The position numbers were made by a program, and so were the translations under genes. The notes beneath the pieces are model-generated. The model was not told where the DNA came from and did not search any database. It saw only the letters and a list, made by a program, of their open reading frames with translations. A stretch of 64,000 nucleotides of DNA from Paenibacillus_T sp033239625 (GTDB lineage Bacteria; Bacillota; Bacilli; Paenibacillales; Paenibacillaceae): positions 1-64,000 of the forward strand of contig NZ_BTCK01000002.1 in the NCBI RefSeq assembly GCF_033239625.1, given 5' to 3'. Of the stretch, positions 40,863 to 52,000 are shown piece by piece. Position 1 is the stretch's first letter, and each line of letters starts with the position of its first letter.

Positions 40863-42869
40863 ATGGGCAACTTTGGTGATAAGATTCGGCTGTTAGAAGA
40901 GAGTTATTTTGTAGGGCGCCGCATGGAGCTGGATGCTTTTAGGGATATCGTCTTCAACTCGGATCGTACGTCAACCATTCTTAATATTAGCGGTACAGGG
41001 GGGATTGGAAAAAGTTCTTTGTTGGACCAGTTCCAGCGAATATGCGTTCATGAAGGAGTTCCATTCTTTCATTTGGACTGCGTGGACTTTACGAAAACAC
41101 CGACCGGGTTTACCTCGCGACTACTCGCTATACTTAAGGTTAAAGCAGTTGATGAGGGACGGGAAGACGAGTTATTGCGGCAGGCCCAGCAACAGCTGAA
41201 TCATCTGGCGGGCAAGGGGCGCGTAGTCTTCGCAATCGATACGTATGAAGAAATGGATGAGCTTGATGATTGGATTCGGAATTCCTTCTTAGTCGGATTA
41301 TCCAGCCGAATCATCATCTTGTTAGCCGGCCGATTTCCGCTGAGAGGAGGATGGGTTTCATCCCCAGCGTGGAGAAGCTTAATCAAATTTATGCCACTGT
41401 CTCCTTTTGACTTCGAAAACTGTAAAGCGTACAGCTTCATTTATGGAAAGAACGATGAAAGCTTTGTGCGACAATCATATATGATAACAAAGGGACATCC
41501 CTTAGCGTTATCCCTTTACATGGATGTACATAACCGGGAACAGGAACCCGAATTGCTGCTTTGGAAGGAAACCTTTAAAGAAATTGCAGGCCGGTGGCTG
41601 CGTGAGCTTCCGGATCCGGCTTTGTGCGAGCTGTTGGAAGCAGTAACCATGGTCCGGGTGTTCAATCATGAAATTCTTGAGACGATGTTTGAGAGGGAAA
41701 TCAGCAACGAAGAGTTTAACAAGCTGATTCATCTTTCTTTTGTTAGAAAAACAGAGCGGGGCTGGTATTTGCATCAGGTGCTGCGCAAAGCGCTTTACCA
41801 GGATTTCAGATTAAGAAAACCTCAAATCTACCATCGTCTATGGCAGCGGAGCGTCCAATACCATTACAGCCTTATTACCTCAAGCCATATTTCAATAGAG
41901 GAAAGGAACCTGCTCCTGCTCGATTATATCTATGTTGTGGGAGATCCAGGTTTTCGAGCTATGTTTTACGATGATGCGATTGATCAATCCTACTATTTTG
42001 AATCTATTAACCAAGACAACTTGCACGAAGCTGAGCAATATGTACGAGAGGTCCTTGCCAACCTGAAAGACATCGTTCAAGAGATGTTCGATCCGGTTAC
42101 GAATGAGAAATATATCTATAAAATACCAAAGTCCGTTAACGAGAAATGGTTTACTTCCATTTCGCTATCCGATGTCATTTCATTAGGAAAAGATGCAATC
42201 AGGCTGCTTAAGAATGAGAAGCACGAAGCAGTGGGCATGTTCATTTATATTCCTGTTCATCGTCAATCACTGGGGTTATTGGAACTGAACCCGATTACCC
42301 AATCTTACTTCCGAACCTTATCCAGACATGAGAGGGATAAACTGAACGTATCTCCTGAGTCGCCTGCAGGATGGTTTCAATACAAGATCGATTTTTCTAA
42401 GGACGGCAGTGCGGCCGCTCGCTTCATGTTCTTCCAAACTTATCTATCCTATTATTTGAAAGGTGGAGTGATGATATACACGACGCCAATGAAATATCTT
42501 CAGGAAGCTGTCAAAGGAATCGGTTATTTAGAGGTACCACGAGCTACGCATAAAGCCTTTGGTCCAGATTTTCCTGCTCCAGTAATGGCGCTTGACTTCA
42601 GGGAAGATAAGGACTTGAGGAAATTTGTAGATAATCTATATCGGTCAACGAAAATCGACAACAAGGATGAGGCGTTGGATGCCGTTCTATCGGGACTGAC
42701 GCCACGCGAACGGGAAATTGCTCTTCTGGTCACATCCTGCTCTTCTAATGAGGAAATTGCCCAGAAGCTTTACCTATCGGAGATTACGGTGAAGAAAAAT
42801 CTGAGCCGAATTTACGAGAAGCTGGAAGTGAAAGGAAAAACAGAGCTGATTAAAAAATTATTGCGTTAA
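40863..42869 (+). CDS. STAND P-loop ATPase with LuxR-type DNA-binding domain
   Basis: 668 residues from ATG 40863, 5 bp after TTGGAGG; the frame back to TTG 40836 lacks an RBS. Residues 44-52 are the Walker A loop GTGGIGKSS and VVFAIDTYEEMDE near 121 is the Walker B region, followed by a winged-helix-like part and a long middle domain that I do not recognise. Residues about 612-668 are a LuxR HTH (GLTPREREIALLV, SNEEIAQKLYLSEITVKKNLSRIYEKL). The layout is like MalT/LAL regulators, except that TPR repeats are not evident. It lies directly upstream of tcA with a shared palindrome, so it is probably the activator of the Tc toxin locus and of itself. The inducer is unknown. Confidence 0.85.
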   Translation: MGNFGDKIRLLEESYFVGRRMELDAFRDIVFNSDRTSTILNISGTGGIGKSSLLDQFQRICVHEGVPFFHLDCVDFTKTPTGFTSRLLAILKVKAVDEGREDELLRQAQQQLNHLAGKGRVVFAIDTYEEMDELDDWIRNSFLVGLSSRIIILLAGRFPLRGGWVSSPAWRSLIKFMPLSPFDFENCKAYSFIYGKNDESFVRQSYMITKGHPLALSLYMDVHNREQEPELLLWKETFKEIAGRWLRELPDPALCELLEAVTMVRVFNHEILETMFEREISNEEFNKLIHLSFVRKTERGWYLHQVLRKALYQDFRLRKPQIYHRLWQRSVQYHYSLITSSHISIEERNLLLLDYIYVVGDPGFRAMFYDDAIDQSYYFESINQDNLHEAEQYVREVLANLKDIVQEMFDPVTNEKYIYKIPKSVNEKWFTSISLSDVISLGKDAIRLLKNEKHEAVGMFIYIPVHRQSLGLLELNPITQSYFRTLSRHERDKLNVSPESPAGWFQYKIDFSKDGSAAARFMFFQTYLSYYLKGGVMIYTTPMKYLQEAVKGIGYLEVPRATHKAFGPDFPAPVMALDFREDKDLRKFVDNLYRSTKIDNKDEALDAVLSGLTPREREIALLVTSCSSNEEIAQKLYLSEITVKKNLSRIYEKLEVKGKTELIKKLLR

Positions 42870-42885
42870 TCCACATCATGATGAA

Positions 42886-42921
42886 GAAAGCCCGAGAGGA
42901 TGGCCTCTGGGCTTTCTTTGC
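42886..42921 (+). terminator. Intrinsic terminator after the regulator gene
   Basis: GAAAGCCC-G-AGAGG (42886-42899) pairs with CCTCTGGGCTTTC (42904-42916) with one bulged G and a 4-nt loop, followed by TTTG. Regulator and toxin genes are therefore separate transcription units. Confidence 0.75.
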
Positions 42922-42945
42922 ATTTCGGCTGCAAATGTTGCTGGC

Positions 42946-42963
42946 GTATACCCTTTTATATAC
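42946..42963 (+). promoter_or_regulatory. GTATA-N8-TATAC palindrome before tcA
   Basis: GTATA (42946-42950), 8 bp, TATAC (42959-42963), identical in layout to the site at 40814-40831. TATATAC may double as a -10, with TTGCTG (42938-42943) as a poor -35. It is 125 bp before the tcA ATG. Candidate binding site for the STAND-LuxR protein. Confidence 0.5.
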
Positions 42964-43088
42964 TTTGGTGTCCTTTCAAGGTGCAATTGCTCCAGTTATG
43001 CTTGTGAGTGGAAGAGGAATGAGAGCCTAACCACTGATCATTAGTACACGGACGTTAGACAACGATCCCGATAAAGGAGTAATGAACG

Positions 43089-46000
43089 ATGGACAATAAA
43101 CCGGAGGACCGCGTTCAAACGGATCCCCTCATCGATGCATACAGATTCGATCTCAAATCCACTAAGCAGCGGCAGGCGTTCGATACCATCTATAAGAAAA
43201 ACAACGGCGATTGGACGGCCGTAAGGTCCGAGCTCGAGAGCCATGAAGCATTCGAGCCCGAGCTGATCGGTAATCTGGACTTCACCAATCAGTTGGCCGA
43301 GTGGAGCGGAGCGAACCCGAAGGTGATCGTCGCGTTTCAGAAGGACGAGCAGATCCGGTCCATTCGCGATATCGCGGCCAAGTTAAGCAAATCAGCTTTT
43401 ATCGAGAAGGTGAAGGAAGCCGCGCCGGGTCAATCCGAGGCGGACCAACGGGCCTACGCGGTCAAGCTGCATCGGGAACTTTACCGTGCTCAGCCGACCG
43501 CTATGCTGACAAATCTGATCAGGGACCCGGAGGTCCCGATCCTGAATAACGACGTCGGGTTGCATCTAGCGTCGGTGTTAGACGGTCAGCCCGAATTTAA
43601 TATCCGCACCACTTCCATTTATGAGCTGGTCAAGCAGGATGAGGTGATGCAGGCAATCCCCGAAGATCATCGCGACGAGGTCATCCTTCAGATGAAGACG
43701 CTGCAGCGTATCGCGGCGATCAGTCCCGATTCGGATGCGTTGCCGGTGCTTTATAACGCGAACCTGCACTCATCCCTGCATATCTCGTCCGTGCCCCAGA
43801 AACAATTCTTGGCGGCGATGAGGCAGAGCGGTCTGGAGGAAGAGACGCTGATGCAGATTTATACCAATGCTCAGCAGGCGCGCGTCCGCAACGAGAAGGC
43901 GATAATGGCGTTACGGGAAACATATCGAGGGACCGGCGTAGCCATGATAGATCAAGGCCTGTCAATCCGCGTTGATGGGCAGAAGACGGACCAATCCATT
44001 AACTCGCTAGAAGAGACTCTCGAGAAGCATCATCTCTCCTGGGACTTGCTCTTCGGCGATGCCGATTTCTGTGACTGCGGCGAATGTACATCTGTCTACA
44101 GTGCGGCGGCTTATTATGTGGAGCTGCTGCAATATCTAAGGAACAACAATCTGGATAACGATCCGAGCAATCCGATCCCGATTAATCCCGATCCGAAGGA
44201 TATCTCCGGCACCCCGTTGCAGAAGCTTCTCGAGCGCCGACCGGACTTAGGAGAGCTGGAGCTGACGTGCCAGAACAGCCATACGGTTCTACCGTATATC
44301 GATCTGGTCAACGAAGTGATGGAGAATTATATCGCGTATACAGCCCCCAAGCCTTTCAACGTGGAGGGCGAAACGAGCGGCGAGCTGCTGGCCGAACCAC
44401 AGCATACCGAATATCAGGCGTATGCCACCCTGAAGCACGAGGTTTATCCGTTCAATCTGCCGTATCATCAGCCGATTGATGCCGCCCGCATCTATCTGAA
44501 CCACCTGGATACGAGCCGCTATGAGCTGATGCAGACGTTCCGCAAGCATCAGGAAGACGCGGATCCGAAGCTTGCCTGGCTCAAGAACGAAGCGCTCGAC
44601 CGGGCTGTGGACGCCGAGTTTCTCGGGTTGACGCAGGAAGAGTACGTTATTCTGAACAAGGAGAGCTTCGAGCAGAAGGCATTGATCGATTATCAGGCGA
44701 GTAAGCTTCACACCGAGGAGGAATATCGGCAAATCATCGGCGTCAAGCCGGTGTGCGAATATTACGGCTACGCGGATAACGCTGCCATGCTCGCCTACGA
44801 TGGTCTCACTCTCATCAAGCAGCAGTTCCTGCGCCGGACAGGGATCGATTACTTCGAGCTCGTCGATTTGCTCAAGACCAGGTACGTCAATCCTTCGATG
44901 CCGACGGGCAAATCGAAGATGATCATGGAGAGCCTGCGCTTTAGCTACCGATACCTGCAGAGCTACGCGGAAGCGAACGGCCTTGAGCAGATGGCGGATA
45001 TGCTGGCCAAGAGCGAGCAGCTCGCGATGATTCAATCTGAAGCCAGCGGAGTCGCGATTTCCGAGAGCGAGATCGTGGATTGGGTCAAAGACCAATTCGC
45101 CAAAGTCGGCAAAATGATCGTAATCGAGATTGGAAGAGACGGCTTCGACGGCCTCATCTTCGTGGATAACCGTCAAGCCGCCGTGGTAGAGGAAGGCATC
45201 ATTCGCGATAATATCTACTATCAGATCGAGTTTGGAAGTATCTCGGTGAATACGGGTGAAGTCACCATGACGAGTTCGGGCCAATTCTTCTGGGTGGATC
45301 CGGGGGATCCGGATCGGATCGGTAGAATGGTCTTCATTAGTAACAAAGGCGAGAAGGGCGTATTCCTGTTTAAGAACAACATTTTATTCCTCGTCATGCT
45401 CGAGCAGCGAGACAGCTGCGATCTCGGCACAGCGCTGCTGCAGCACCTGGACGGGACACCGCTTGAGACCGAAGAATATGACCGCATGCACCGCTTCATC
45501 CGGCTGCAGCGGAAGCTGGGATGGACGATCGACGAGACGGATCAAGCGATCGCGGGGATTGGCGGCAGCCCCGAAGAAGTGATTCCGACGGAATGGACGG
45601 CTACAGCAACGTTTGCAACGAATCCGGCATATCCAGGCGGCACGTTGAATTTTCAAACAGAAGTAACCGCACCAAAGAATGAGACTGTCATTATCGATGT
45701 GGAAATTTTCGATCTTACAGAGACGAGAAAAGTGTTCCAGCAATTTTTTGAGCATCAATCATTCCAGGCAGGAGTGACAAAGTTTTATCCGGTAAGCTGG
45801 AGTATACCAACGGATCTTCCTACCGGTGAGTATATTCTGAAGACGGGTATTTTCAACGACGGTTGGACAGGTCAAATTGAATGGTTCTATGATGTGGCCA
45901 GAATTCACGTCGGTGAAGGAGCAAATTTAGTAAGCCAGGCGAAAGTTACTTCCTCCTCCATCAATCAAACATCTGGGCAAGCCGGGGAGATCAATCCACC

Positions 46001-49000
46001 TCTCATCCATCAGCTTGTGGCGGTAAAGCGGCTTCTTGGGGCAACAGGTCTTGAGCTGTCCAAGCTGCTGACGTTCTGGAGCGATATGGGCGTATCGGGC
46101 GAGAAATCGCTATATCAGCGTCTTTTCTTGACGCATAATGTGCTGGGCATCGATCCGATCTTCAAGCCGGACGACAACGGGGATTATTTAAAGGGCGATG
46201 CCAGATTATCCGAGCATCTCCCTGCGGTCATGGCGGCGCTTCATCTCACCGCTGACGATATTCAAGCAATCGTCCAAGCAGCGGGGATGGAAGATGCGCT
46301 TACTTTGCACAACGTATCGATACTATATCGCTATCGTCTCTTATCCAGTGCGCTCGGGTTAAACATCGCTTCCTTCATCAAGGTGCTGCCGCTATTCGGA
46401 AACGTGTTCCGGAACGCTCACCTCACCCTCGAATTCTTGGAACGCTGGGGACGTATGGAGGCGGCCGGCTTTACGCATCAGCAGCTGAATTTCATCCTGA
46501 AGGGTACAGATGACGTCCATGAGCCGCTCACGCCGTCCCGGAAGAATGTGCTGCAGCTTGCCAAATCGTTGTACGATGGCTTGAACGCCATTGACCAGGC
46601 GCATCAGAGCCTGACGGCAGTCTCCTATGAATTTGCAACCAACGCCCTTATTCGAACGAAGACGAGTTTGCTCTTCGACAACGGCACGGTGGAGCAGATC
46701 ATCGGCTTGTTGGAAGGCACGTTGACCTATACGACCAATGCGCCCACAGACGTGGAGGTCACGCTGCCAGATTCCAGCTCACTCAAGCGCAAGTTGAAAT
46801 ACGATTCAACTGTCGGCAGCATTAAGGTCGCAGGTATCCTGACCGAAGACGAAGTATCTGCCTACCAGGCGATTCACAGCGGTTCCGATTGGGCAAGCGC
46901 GCTCGTCCGCATTCAGAAGCAGCAGGACAAGCGCTTCAAGGAACTGTTATCGGGCATCTTCGACAATGAAACGACCTTGACGGAAGAGGAGAAAGCGCAG
47001 ATCGAAGCCACAATCAAGAGAGGTGATATCTCGGTAGCGTTCGAACAACTAACGGAAGGACAGTCGGATCCGAATACGGCTCCGATGAAACGGACTGCGT
47101 TTCTAGCGTTGTTCCTGCCATATCTGCGCAATCAATTGTCACGCCGATTCGTAATCGATACGCTGGCCGATGCTATCGGCCTTGATGCGAAAGTTACCGC
47201 AGTATTGGTTATGGAAGTGCTCCGGATCAAACCAGGCACTGCTCCGATCTATGACGTATTCGAGCAAATCAAAGATAGTGCAGCACCAAGTGAGGCAGCA
47301 TGGAGCGGTTATCTTATACCGCCTGCCGAAGCCGCTTATACGTTCATTGTCCGTAACAGCGATGCATCCCCCGTCATCAGGCTGGATGGGGCGGTAGTGG
47401 AAGTGATTGCCCAAGAGGACCCGACGAACGAGTGGTGGAGCGGGACGCTCCACCTGCAGGCCGGAAAGCTATATAAGCTCGAAGCAGCCGGCGCGGCGCT
47501 CAGCCAGATCAGCTGGAAGACGCCTGCTTCGGCAATCGTTCCGATCCCTTCGTCCGCGCTGATCCCAGACTTTGCTTCCCAACTATGCGAGCCTGCGCTC
47601 ACGGCGCTGACCAAAGCCGCGATCCTCGTGACCGAATTCGGTCTGAGTGCGGATGAGGTACGGTTCTTCGCTGTGCATGGCGATCGTTTCGGGCAGCTTG
47701 ACTTCAATGCACTGTCGATGCCGCATTGGCTGCGTCTGGACGCTTATGTCCGGCTGCGCGAGTCACTGCCGCTTGGCAAAGGGACGCTGCTTGAGTTCTG
47801 GGCGTGGGTGTACACGACATCCGACGGGTCGCAGCTCCCAGACAAGATAGCGGATCTTACCGGCTGGAGCAGCTTACGGATCGGGAAACTGATCGCCGCG
47901 GATCACTATAACGCTAGCGCATTGGAGCTATTCGGCCATGAGAAGACGCTGCTGAAGCTGCAGCATGCGTTGCAGATCGCGGATAAGATTGGCGTCGACA
48001 TCGACCTGCTCTTCGAATGGGCAGTACCCACGTCCGACTTCGGCGAATGCCGAGTGATTGCCGATAACATCAAGCATGCGATTCGCGTAAGACATGCTCA
48101 AACAGAATGGGAGCAAATCGCGAAGCCTCTGCATGACCAGCTTCGCAGCCATCAGCGGGAAGCGATGATCGGATATTTGCTGCAGCGCCAGGAGTTGATC
48201 GATTGGGAGGTAACGGACGCGGACGGGTTGTTCGAGTATTTCCTCATCGACATGCAGATGGAGCCCGTCATGGAGACATCCCGCATCAAGCAGGCAATCT
48301 CCTCGGTCCAATTGTTCGTGCAGCGCTGTTTCCTTGGCTTGGAGGAGGCGCAAAGCGGCATCTCGCCGGCCACCCTCGATCGAGAGCGTTGGGATTGGAT
48401 GCAGCGCTACCGGGTATGGGAGGCCAACCGTAAAGTGTTCCTCTATCCGGAGAACTGGATCGAGAGCAATCTTCGGGACGACAAAAGCCCATTCTTCAAA
48501 GAATTGGAGAGCGATCTGCTGCAGAAGGACATCACTGTAGAGAATGCGACGGCTGCGCTCGCTTCCTATCTGTATAAGGTTAACGAAGTAGCTAATATGG
48601 AAATGATCGGGCTATGCATCTCTGGAACCGGCGCAGGAACCCAATGGAGTAAAGGAGCAAGGCTGCACGTGTTCGCCCGCACGCGCAATGCGCCTTATTA
48701 CTTCTACTATCGTTACTTTGCGTTGGATGAGCAGAATTGGTATGCGTGGGAAAAAATGCAGGTTGATATTCCATGCTATGACATCGAGGACCGGGTCACC
48801 CGTCAGGTAACTGGGAACGGTTGCTATTTGACACCTATAGTCTGGCATGGCCGCCTGCTCGCTTTCTTTCCGCAGATTATGAAGAAAACGAAGGCGAATC
48901 CCGGATCCGGCACCGGCAGCATTTCCTCGCTTGGTAATGACGCTAGCGGCATTGATAAGATGAAACCTGTCGAGTTCTATGAAATCCGAATGGCTTGGAG

Positions 49001-52000
49001 CGAGTATCGCGGCGGAAAATGGACGCAGAAACAAATCAGCAAGGAGGCAGTATACACTGATCCTATCGACGCGATCAACGATTTACCGTATTTCAAGTTC
49101 GTTCCGATCGCTTATGACGACAGAATTGTCATTAATGTGGATGATAACCTGGACAGCGATGGCATTCATTATATTGCTTTCTCTTTTAACGGGTCTGCAT
49201 TCAAGATTGTGTCACCTGTCACTACAGTGGCAATTCCGATTGATAAATTCAATCGGTCGCAGGGCCGGTTGAACTCATGGCAGGTTAGTTCAACGGCCCC
49301 CTTGTCTCAGGTTAGGAATGATATTTATTTCCAGGAGGATATCTTTGGCGAACGATTATTCGGACTTCAGTATAATTCGATTCCTTTTCATTATCTCGAC
49401 ACGGGACGCATGCTTGGCAAACTGGGTCAGGGCACAGCAGAGCTTTTTCGTCAACAGAGCTTCGATCCCGGCCAATATGATCAGGATTGGCACTATAACA
49501 TACCGAATCTCTACCATGAACTGAAAGGCGTCTATTCGCTCTATGGATGGGAGCTGTTCTTCCATGCACCGATGCTGCTTGGGGATGCGCTTAGTAAAGC
49601 GCAGCAGTATGAAGAAGCGATGAAATGGTTCCATTACGTGTTCAACCCGATCGCGGATGGGAACGACGACAACCGGTTCTGGCAGTTCAAACCGTTCAAG
49701 AATACCGACAGCCAGCGAATTCTGGACCGCATCTTCAAGGAGCTTCACCCGAATACGCCTGACCCTTTCATAAGCGAATGGCGCAACAAACCATTCATGC
49801 CGCATGTCGTTGCCCGGAGCAGAGGAGTGGCCTACATGAAGTGGGTCGTCATGAAGTATCTGGATAACCTGCTCGCTTGGGGCGATCACTTGTTCCGCCA
49901 GGATACGATTGAATCGATCAATCAGGCTACCCAGCTCTATGTACTTGCAGGGCATATTTTAGGACCTCGTCCAATGACGATTCCTAAACGGGGGAGCATG
50001 AAGGTGCACTCATACCTGAGCCTCTTGGACAAGTGGGATGCCTTCGGCAACGCGATGGTCGAGATAGAATTGGCTTCGCCGTTCAGTGATCAGATGGAGG
50101 CCCCAAGCGGCGAAATCAACGGCGAGCTGACCTTTGCCAATATCTACGGACTGGCTTCGTCATCATATTTCTGCATCCCGAATAATCCGAAGCTGACCGG
50201 GTATTGGGATACGGTGGCTGACCGGCTGTACAAGATCCGCCACGGTCAGAATATGGGTGGCGTCTTCCGGAGCTTGGCGCTGTTCGAGCCGCCGATCGAT
50301 CCGGCGCTGCTCATGCGGGCCGCGGCACAGGGACTCTCTATTGCTACTATGCTGAACGACCTGAACACGGTGATGCCGAATTACCGATTCTACTATTTGC
50401 TGCAGAAGGCGCTGGAATTGTGCAATGAATTGAAGTCGCTTGGTGGGGCGATGCTAGCTGCCATGGAAAAGCAGGACAACGAGGAGATCGCTCTCATTCG
50501 CGCCAAACACGAGGGAGTCATGCAGCACCTGCAGATGGAGATCAGAAAGAAGCAGCTGGTAGAGGCGCAGCAAGCGGTCGAGACGCTCGAGCAGAACCGT
50601 AAAATCGTCGAGGCCCGGATGAAATATTACTTGAAACTGAGCGGCTTGGAGGAGAGCTTGGTGCCGTCCGATACGTCCGAGTTCAGTGGCATCCCGAACG
50701 AGATCGTAACCGTCGCGGGAGACAGCGGCTTGAAGCTGATTCCTTTCGAGAAAGAGGACATGGATAAAGCGAGCGCCGCCGCCGATTGGCAAACCGGGAT
50801 TGGCGTCGTCGAGACGTTGGCTTCCGTGTTCCATGCGTTCCCGAGCACCACGATTGACTTTAAACCGCTTGGGGTGGGAGCCGGCGTAGCTTGGGGCTTC
50901 CCTAACCTGGCGAACGCCGCGAGTGCCGTCGGCCGTGGATTACGCATTCATGCGGACCACTTATCCTACCAATCTGCAAGCGCCGGCAAGAAGGCCGGCT
51001 TCACCCGTGCTCTGCAGGAGCGCATCTTCCAGGCGAACGCCGCAGGTTACGAATTGAAGCAGATCGATAAACAGATTACAGCGCAGCAAATTCGGATACA
51101 GTTGGCCAATCAGGAGATCGCGAACCAGCAGCAGGCGATCGACAACGCGGCTGAAGTCGAATCCTTCATCAGAAGCAAATATACGAACGAAGAGCTATAC
51201 GTCTGGATGAAAGGCAGCCTGAAAACCTTATATCGCCAAGTGTATAATTTGGCCTATGACCTTGCGAAGAAAGCGGAGAAAACGTATTGCTTCGAACGGG
51301 GCGTCAGCAGCTCGAACTGGATCCAAGCCGGTTACTTCGACGCAGGACGAGACGGTCTGCTTGCGGGCGAGCAGCTCTATGTTGGCCTGAAGCAGCTCGA
51401 AGCCGCTTATCAGAACGAGCGCGGCTACGATTACGAGATTAGCAAGCCGATCTCGCTGTACCAGCTTGACCCGCTGGCCATCGTCAAGCTCAGGGAAACC
51501 GGCACATGCGAATTCGCCTTGCCGGAGGTGCTGTTCGATCTGGATTATCCCGGTCATTACAAACGCCGCATCAAATCGCTGTCAATCTCGATCCCATGCG
51601 TTGCCGGACCGTATACGAGCGTGAATGCTTCCTTGCGTCTGCTCGAGAACAAATTCCGGAACACAGCGATCGGTGGCAAAGCCTACGAGGAGAATACCGA
51701 AGAGAACGACGACAGATTCAGCTCCTATATAATTCCGATCCAAGCGATCGCGGCGAGCACCGCTCAGAATGACGACGGCATGTTCGAGTTGAATTTCAAA
51801 GATGAGCGTTACTTGCCGTTCGAAGGCGCGGGCGTGATCAGCAAGTGGCGGCTAGAGCTGCCGACCTTCAGACAATTCGACTACCGTACAATCTCGGATG
51901 TCATCATTCACCTTAACTATACGGCGAATGATGGCGGCGAGCGCCTGAAGTCCACCGCGGCCAAATCGGTTAAGAGCCAGCTTGCGGCAATCGAGCAGCA

